A DNA stretch of 64,000 bases from assembly GCA_043808235.1 (NCBI GenBank), contig JAZDFC010000039.1, positions 62,001 to 126,000 on the forward strand. Reading direction: 5' to 3'. Positions within the stretch are counted from its first letter, which is position 1; each line of letters begins with the position of its first letter. The position numbers were made by a program, and so were the translations under genes. The notes under the pieces are model-generated. The model saw nothing but the letters and a program-made list of their open reading frames with translations. It was not told the DNA's origin and made no database searches. Source of the stretch: JAZDFC01 sp043808235 (GTDB lineage Bacteria > Bacteroidota > Ignavibacteria > Ignavibacteriales > Melioribacteraceae). Positions 58,824-64,000 of the stretch are shown here, in pieces.

Positions 58824-58892
58824 ATGCTTCGTTCTCCGCTAAAACAAGATCACCCTCTTATGATACATATCACCGTAGCCCCCAATAGCTAA
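58824..58892 (+). CDS. Possible 22-codon peptide or gene relic
   Basis: ATG at 58824 with a strong ribosome-binding site (AAGGGAG, six bases before) opens a 22-codon frame (MLRSPLKQDHPLMIHITVAP and two more residues). It follows the FISUMP gene by 36 bp. The length and lack of family make it doubtful; the Shine-Dalgarno is the only reason to list it. It may be the head of a lost gene. Confidence 0.25.
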   Translation: MLRSPLKQDHPLMIHITVAPNS

Positions 58893-58921
58893 AATGTGGC
58901 ATGCAGTAAACTGTCGAAATA

Positions 58922-60793
58922 TTAGTTAATATTAAAATTCGAAAGTTTTATAAGATCCTTTTCGTTCCATTCTTGTGGTTGCCAGGATCTCACATATATT
59001 TGAGGTAAATTATTTTCGAAATCCACAAGTAGAAATAGATATCCTTCGTCAGAGTATCCCGTGGACAAATAATCCTGGCGCATACTTATTCCATAAAAAA
59101 CAGGTGGCTTGTTCTTTTTATTTATTTGAAAAGTAGAATACCCCACATAAATATCATTCTTCTCATCAAATACTTTCTTCAATCGTTCTAGATATTTTTC
59201 TTTATTAATCCTAATATAATCAACGTTCGGAAGCTGTTCGTAATATTGCTTCACATCTTTGTTTTTATTCTTTTGCAATACTCTACCTACAATAATAACT
59301 GCTCCTTCCGAGAACAGAGAATCAATAGTATTCAGATCGCGAGTCAAAAAGGTTGTACGATATTTTTCCATAAATTTTATTATAACCTGCCTTTTATCCC
59401 AGTCGCATCCAATATTACCCTGTTCAACAAAATCCCCATATAAAGATTCATATATACCGAAATTTATATCATAAAGATTTCCTTGTTTATCGAAATCCAG
59501 TATTAAGTAATCGGGAGTTTGTTTTTTCAGGCTTTTATACGTATTTGACACCAGAATTTTTCTAATTTCCCATCCATTATAAGTTTTGTTAAGATCCGAG
59601 TAAATCGATTTCTCGATTATTTTTAGATTATTATATTTTAGGATACTCATGATTCTATTTAATATATATTCATCCTTTGCATAATATTTTTGTATCGCAG
59701 CGGTATCAACTCTATTTATCAACTCCAGTAAAATTAATGCTTCTTTTGATATTGAATCGACTAAATTGCAATTATCTGTATTCTTTAATCTAAGTTGAAA
59801 CTTTCCATGTGTGATTGAATTTATTTGCTCTTGAAAATTCTGTTTTTCTCCTTGTAACGTATCTTTTGAATATTTCTTATCCATACCTTGTTCTTTTTTA
59901 GAAATCTCAATTTTAGGAGAAAGAGCTACTTGAAAATAATTTGTAAAGGTGGGCTTATTAATTAATGACCACAATTCTCCTACTTCTTCTATTTCATCTT
60001 TTGATTCGTAATACTGGTATTTAATTCTGAAGTCAAGAGTATCTATCCCAACATTATTGCCGTACAAACCAACCATAGCAAAACCGTCAAGGGTATTTGC
60101 TGTTACTTGATTCACACCCTCTTTAAACGTAAATATCAATGATTTTGCTTTTTTGTCTCCAACAAATATATTGAAGCAAACTTCTCTTTCCTTCTCATTC
60201 AATTTGGAGTCTGAAACTAATTCAAATCGTGTATTTTTCAAAATCCGATTAATTCTAAGCGTGATTTCTGTTTTGAGATTTAAGTTGTTTTCACAGACCA
60301 CATTCAGTTCCGGTAGGGAATTCATTAAAATAATTGCGAAGTAGTAGGATTTCAGAGCATAGGCGAAATTAGCAGTATTATCAAATTCCACGGCTTTTTT
60401 ATAAAGGTTTCGAACTAGTCTCCTCCTATATTCGAATATTTTATCGATATCTGATTTCGGGATATATAGCAAAACATCGAAGCCTTCATTGATAGATTCA
60501 ATAACTTCTTTGACGTTTTTACGTAAGGGTTCGGAATATGTTTTTATTATTTGCTCTAAGGATCCGACTCCTTCGTTTTGATTCTCCTTAGCAGATTTCT
60601 GGAATGTGGACGAAAGTGTATCTGATATATTTCTTAATATTCGGTCGAAGGCTAAATCCTCTGCGGCAATTAAATCTTGCTCAATTGCATTGCCATAATA
60701 ATATGCTTTTGAGTTTATAATAACTTCTTTTTCCGAATTCTGCCCAAATATAGTTGAATAAAAAAGGATAGCAATAAGAACGATACGATACAT
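58922..60793 (-). CDS. LPP20-like envelope protein, 623 aa
   Basis: Function not established. A signal peptide (YRIVLIAILFYSTIFGQ) is followed by an LPP20-family-like N-terminal segment (KAYYYGNAIEQDLIAAEDLAFDRILRNIS), a long helical region and a duplicated-looking C-terminal half (FMEKYRTTFLTRDLNTIDSLFSEGAVIIVGR, an NTF2/SnoaL-like pattern). Similar proteins combine an LPP20-type domain with an NTF2-like domain and are found in Bacteroidota. It is transcribed convergently with the PEGA-FISUMP unit and may act with it at the envelope, but no contact is evident. Confidence 0.7.
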   Translation of the reverse strand: MYRIVLIAILFYSTIFGQNSEKEVIINSKAYYYGNAIEQDLIAAEDLAFDRILRNISDTLSSTFQKSAKENQNEGVGSLEQIIKTYSEPLRKNVKEVIESINEGFDVLLYIPKSDIDKIFEYRRRLVRNLYKKAVEFDNTANFAYALKSYYFAIILMNSLPELNVVCENNLNLKTEITLRINRILKNTRFELVSDSKLNEKEREVCFNIFVGDKKAKSLIFTFKEGVNQVTANTLDGFAMVGLYGNNVGIDTLDFRIKYQYYESKDEIEEVGELWSLINKPTFTNYFQVALSPKIEISKKEQGMDKKYSKDTLQGEKQNFQEQINSITHGKFQLRLKNTDNCNLVDSISKEALILLELINRVDTAAIQKYYAKDEYILNRIMSILKYNNLKIIEKSIYSDLNKTYNGWEIRKILVSNTYKSLKKQTPDYLILDFDKQGNLYDINFGIYESLYGDFVEQGNIGCDWDKRQVIIKFMEKYRTTFLTRDLNTIDSLFSEGAVIIVGRVLQKNKNKDVKQYYEQLPNVDYIRINKEKYLERLKKVFDEKNDIYVGYSTFQINKKNKPPVFYGISMRQDYLSTGYSDEGYLFLLVDFENNLPQIYVRSWQPQEWNEKDLIKLSNFNIN

Positions 60794-61106
60794 TACAAAT
60801 AAACCTCAAAATAATAATTAAAAAATTAAGCAGAAGGAGACTAATAATCCAGAATTCTTTGAATAATTTATTTAAGGTAGTAAGGTCTCGACATAAAATG
60901 CTCTCATCGATACCGATTAGAAATTTTAGAACGATTCAAATGTTCTTGAAAAAAGTTGGATTAAATTAGCGGTGACATTTAGTCTCATATAATACTTGCA
61001 TACAGTCATTTCATAAAAGCACATATTGAACAAATAGGAAAATAAAAAATTTAAGCCGAATTAAAACCTTTTTTGTGACAGCCAAGCAATAATTAATAGA
61101 TAAGAT
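60794..61106. other. Gene-free AT-rich stretch
   Basis: No open frame, hairpin or repeat was convincing in these 313 bp, which lie upstream of the LPP20-like gene and at the 3' end of the BRO-family gene. It may hold the promoter of the minus-strand LPP20-like gene; no clear consensus was found. Confidence 0.5.
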
Positions 61107-61949
61107 TCATGTTTTCCTTTTCAATTTTCGATTTGAAGCCGGCGATAAAAAATTACTGCCGCTAACAACCGGTTTGCCTGTTTTCTCCTCGAGTTCAAGC
61201 CTTGCGCCTTTGGCAATGTTGCCGCCTTTTTTGCTTGCGGTTTTATTTTCATCGAGTCCGGTTGCATCCATCGTTTCAGCGATTTGGCGTGTTGATAGTT
61301 CGGCTAATGCCGTAAAAATTAATTCCGCTTCGCTCATATGATCCCGTAAGTTTTGCGTTTTTAATCCTTTTAAATTCTTATGTTCTTTTACTGTAATCCC
61401 CGTCCATTCTTGATGGATAATATTCGTAAGAATTGCAAATTCATCGCCTTCTTTTATTTCATGATTTTTCCAGTAATCGGTAAGTTTGTTCCTTGTTTCC
61501 TGCCCCATCATTCTTTGTTGAATCCACTTCTCGCTTCTGCCGTATTTTTTCCAATATGAACGGGCACGATTAAGAGATATTTCCGGGTCTGATATTTCTT
61601 TTATTCGTTCATATCCAACTTTTGCAAGCCACACTTTTATCGGTTCTGCTTTAGGCGAAGGTACAGATTGGACTATTCTAAGTAAAGTTTCGGGGTCTGC
61701 TACATCCGTTAAATACCTTTTACCATCTGCCGCTATTAGTTTCAGTCGGTTACATTTTGTAACCGACTCACTTCCTTCCTTCATAAGTCGATTCTTGAGA
61801 ACTTTCCAGTAATTCCTAGCTTTTTGAAAATCCGGTTGTTCGGTTAACGCCTGTATTATATCAACAACTGAAAAATACCATACTTCTTTTTCTTCGTCGT
61901 AGTGACGGCGTATCTTGAATCTTTCGAAGATTGCCATATCTTTTTCCAT
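61107..61949 (-). CDS. BRO-family N-terminal domain (phage antirepressor-like) protein
   Basis: A 280-residue protein. The N-terminal Bro-N domain (about 8-105: FERFKIRRHYDEEKEVWYFS, VVDIIQALTEQPDFQKARNY, WKVLKNRLMKEGSE, YLTDVADPETLLRIVQS) is the DNA-binding module of BRO proteins and phage antirepressors. The C-terminal helical region contains SEAELIFTALAELSTRQIAE and the conserved tail ASKKGGNIAKGARLELEEKT. Such genes are common as stand-alone proteins in FCB genomes and often of phage or mobile origin. GGGGAG lies just before the ATG. A truncated near-identical copy of its 3' end lies at 54125-54281, so this gene family has been copied locally. No other phage genes are nearby. Confidence 0.85.
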   Translation of the reverse strand: MEKDMAIFERFKIRRHYDEEKEVWYFSVVDIIQALTEQPDFQKARNYWKVLKNRLMKEGSESVTKCNRLKLIAADGKRYLTDVADPETLLRIVQSVPSPKAEPIKVWLAKVGYERIKEISDPEISLNRARSYWKKYGRSEKWIQQRMMGQETRNKLTDYWKNHEIKEGDEFAILTNIIHQEWTGITVKEHKNLKGLKTQNLRDHMSEAELIFTALAELSTRQIAETMDATGLDENKTASKKGGNIAKGARLELEEKTGKPVVSGSNFLSPASNRKLKRKT

Positions 61950-62232
61950 AACACTCCCCTATGTTTTATTTCAAAGTGAAGCAGAAATTATACTCGGAGG
62001 AAAAATAAAAGAAAGTAATTTCAAAAAGAAGATGAATGAACCATCAATTCCCCAGATAAGGATTCCAGTATTGATAAAAATCAAAATTTTACGCAGAAAC
62101 AAAACCTTTTTTCAAAATTATGTGTTATAGATTTAGTGAATTATAACTGTTAAATAAAATTGCTAAATTTACAATGAACTTAGGATTGGACTACAATCCC
62201 AACAATAGATTGAAAATTACAAGGAAATAAAT

Positions 62233-64000
62233 ATGGATGAGATTAAAAAAGACGGTCGGAACGAGCTTGAAGAATTGGAAACAAAGGAATGGTTAGAATC
62301 GCTTGAATATGTTTTGAAATCCGGCGGTCCGCAACGTGTTCGTCAATTACTTCATGATCTTGATACTTATGCGCACGAGTCGGGAGTTGATTTGCCCTTC
62401 ACGGCAAACACGCCTTATCTAAACACAATTCCCCAAAATAAGCAGCCAAACTTTCCAGGCGGAAGGGAAATTGAACGGCGGATAAAAAGCATTATCCGGT
62501 GGAACGCAATGTCGATGGTTGTTCGCGCCAACAAAGAAGAAAACGGCATCGGCGGACACATTTCAACATACGCATCGGCAGCAACTTTGTACGAGATTGG
62601 ATTCAATCATTTCTTCCGGGGCAAAGACGGGAATCACGAAGGCGATATAATTTATTTCCAGGGACATGCGGCTCCCGGAATTTATGCCCGCGCTTTTCTC
62701 GAAGGAAGAATCACAAAAGAGCAGCTTGAAAATTTTAGAAGAGAATTAAAACCCGGTGGCGGTCTTTCGTCATATCCGCATCCGTGGCTGATGTCTGACT
62801 TTTGGGAATTCCCAACCGTGTCTATGGGGCTTGGTCCGTTACAGGCAATTTATCAAGCAAGATTCAATCGTTATCTCGAAGACCGCGGATTGAAAAAACC
62901 AAGCGATCAAAAAATATGGGCGTTCCTCGGCGACGGCGAAACCGATGAACCCGAAGCGCTGGGTGCAATTTCACTCGCAGCACGCGAGAAGCTTGACAAC
63001 TTAATTTTTGTTATCAACTGCAACCTTCAGCGACTTGATGGACCTGTTCGCGGAAACGGAAGTATTATCCAGGAATTGGAAGCAATGTTCCGCGGCGCCG
63101 GATGGAATGCAATAAAAGTAATTTGGGGAAGTGATTGGGATCCTTTGATCGAGGCGGATAAAACAGGATTGCTTGCAAAAAGAATGAACGAAAGCATCGA
63201 CGGAGAATCGCAAAATTATGTTACGCGCGGCGGTAAATATATTCGCGAACATTTCTTTGGTAAATATCCCGAACTCTTGAAACTCGTTGAGAAATATTCC
63301 GACGAGCAACTTGAAAAAATGAAACGCGGCGGTCACGACCCCGAAAAAGTTTATGCCGCATATAAAGCTGCTGTTGAACACAAAGGTTCGCCGACGGTCA
63401 TTTTAGCCAAGACTGTAAAAGGTTACGGGCTTGGCGAAGCAGGCGAAGGAAAAAATATTACGCATCAACAGAAAAAATTAAACGAAGAAGAACTAAAAGA
63501 ATTTCGCACACGGTTTTCAATTCCGTTGAGCGATGAAGATGTGACCAAAGCCCCGTTTTATCGCCCGCCGGAAGACTCGGCTGAAATCCGGTACATCAAA
63601 GAACGAAGAAAAATTCTTGGTGGTTATGTTCCCAAAAGAGTTGTGAAGGCTTCGCCTCTTAAAACTCCGTCGGAAGAATTATTCCATGAGTTTTTTGCCG
63701 GAACGGAAGGGCGCGAAGTTTCAACTACGATGGTTTTTGTTCGTATACTTGCAAAGCTGTTAAAGGACAAAGAACTCGGTCATCTGATTGTGCCGATAGT
63801 TCCCGACGAAGCGCGCACATTCGGAATGGAAGCGCTGTTCCGCCAGATTGGAATTTATGCGCACACCGGTCAGCTTTACGAGCCGGTTGATAGAGATAGT
63901 TTTTTATATTATAAAGAAGCGAAGAACGGACAAATTCTTGAAGAGGGAATTACCGAAGCAGGTTCGTTTTCGTCGTTCATAGCTGCGGGTACTGCATACG
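62233..64000 (+). CDS. aceE: Pyruvate dehydrogenase E1 (homodimeric), 3' partial
   Basis: At least 589 codons of an expected ~890, cut by the window edge. The ThDP motif begins GDGETDEPEALG and ends INCNLQ, and further signatures include GGHISTYASAATLYEIGFNHF, SYPHPWLMSDFWEFPTVSMG and LDGPVRGNGSIIQELE. This is the homodimeric, AceE type of pyruvate dehydrogenase, which decarboxylates pyruvate and passes the acetyl group to the lipoyl domain of E2. The start ATG at 62233 has AAGGAA seven bases upstream. E2 and E3 genes would be expected after the window, but are not visible. The C-terminal transketolase-like domain is missing. Confidence 0.95.
   Translation, partial: MDEIKKDGRNELEELETKEWLESLEYVLKSGGPQRVRQLLHDLDTYAHESGVDLPFTANTPYLNTIPQNKQPNFPGGREIERRIKSIIRWNAMSMVVRANKEENGIGGHISTYASAATLYEIGFNHFFRGKDGNHEGDIIYFQGHAAPGIYARAFLEGRITKEQLENFRRELKPGGGLSSYPHPWLMSDFWEFPTVSMGLGPLQAIYQARFNRYLEDRGLKKPSDQKIWAFLGDGETDEPEALGAISLAAREKLDNLIFVINCNLQRLDGPVRGNGSIIQELEAMFRGAGWNAIKVIWGSDWDPLIEADKTGLLAKRMNESIDGESQNYVTRGGKYIREHFFGKYPELLKLVEKYSDEQLEKMKRGGHDPEKVYAAYKAAVEHKGSPTVILAKTVKGYGLGEAGEGKNITHQQKKLNEEELKEFRTRFSIPLSDEDVTKAPFYRPPEDSAEIRYIKERRKILGGYVPKRVVKASPLKTPSEELFHEFFAGTEGREVSTTMVFVRILAKLLKDKELGHLIVPIVPDEARTFGMEALFRQIGIYAHTGQLYEPVDRDSFLYYKEAKNGQILEEGITEAGSFSSFIAAGTAY

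Noticed and set aside
61950..62232. A 71-codon plus-strand frame running from the BRO gene start into the gap before aceE
   Set aside because: It overlaps the opposite-strand BRO gene, lacks a ribosome-binding site and has no recognisable features.

Overview
The window reads as chromosomal DNA of a low-to-moderate GC member of the FCB group, most likely the Ignavibacteria (Ignavibacteriales/Melioribacteraceae type). The main evidence is four secreted proteins that end in a type IX secretion (T9SS) type A sorting domain of the 'NYPNPFNP' kind, together with a TonB receptor and TonB protein, PorT-like barrels, SusB-like GH97 and GH30 glycosidases, and very large lamin-tail/CARDB and fibronectin surface proteins. 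No rRNA, tRNA or CRISPR array was seen. The taxonomic call is an inference from protein families.

Layout. 1-7.5 kb: end of a CotH-like T9SS cargo, a GH97 glycosidase, a small unknown protein between repeats, a C_GCAxxG protein coupled to an L,D-transpeptidase-like lipoprotein, and a 14-unit propeller T9SS cargo. 7.6-13.6 kb: PhzF and GNAT genes, then a geranylgeranyl-reductase-family flavoprotein coupled to a PAS histidine kinase and an NtrC-type sigma-54 activator. 13.6-19.9 kb: TonB-dependent receptor, a lipoprotein, an Asp-box (sortilin-like) T9SS cargo and a 52-aa membrane protein. 20-26.8 kb (minus strand): HutH, HflX, an orphan VapB-like antitoxin, a BatA/VWA membrane protein and a SpoIID/LytB protein. 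27-37.5 kb: a radical SAM protein and a 2,937-aa surface protein. 37.6-43 kb (minus strand): TonB, DUF3267, a tandem pair of unknown membrane paralogues, an SPFH protein and an outer-membrane barrel. 43-49.5 kb: unknown protein, acyl-ACP thioesterase, VOC protein, S9-like hydrolase, an MNT/HEPN toxin-antitoxin pair whose HEPN gene carries an in-frame amber codon, and a sugar-kinase/RapZ-C fusion followed by a MurU-like nucleotidyltransferase. 49.7-54 kb: T9SS cargo, sugar MFS porter and GH30. 54-62 kb: a decayed copy of a BRO-family gene, then PEGA, FISUMP and LPP20-like envelope proteins and the intact BRO-family gene. 62.2 kb to the end: homodimeric pyruvate dehydrogenase E1 (aceE), cut by the window edge.

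Working together. Much of the window serves the cell surface and polymer use: T9SS cargo, TonB uptake, glycosidases and a sugar porter, with a plausible amino-sugar salvage pair at 47.3-49.5 kb. No T9SS machinery genes lie here.

The least expected signal is a set of short, near-perfect palindromes with 2-4 nt centres, mostly in intergenic DNA. Two are parts of a ~140-150 bp MITE-like element present twice in opposite orientation. One supplies the last codons and stop of a gene, and two repeat-type inserts sit in frame inside one T9SS cargo gene. Other points of note are EF-hand-like loops repeated along the CARDB domains of the giant protein, the amber-interrupted HEPN gene, the kinase-RapZ fusion, and an SSG instead of ASG triad in HutH.
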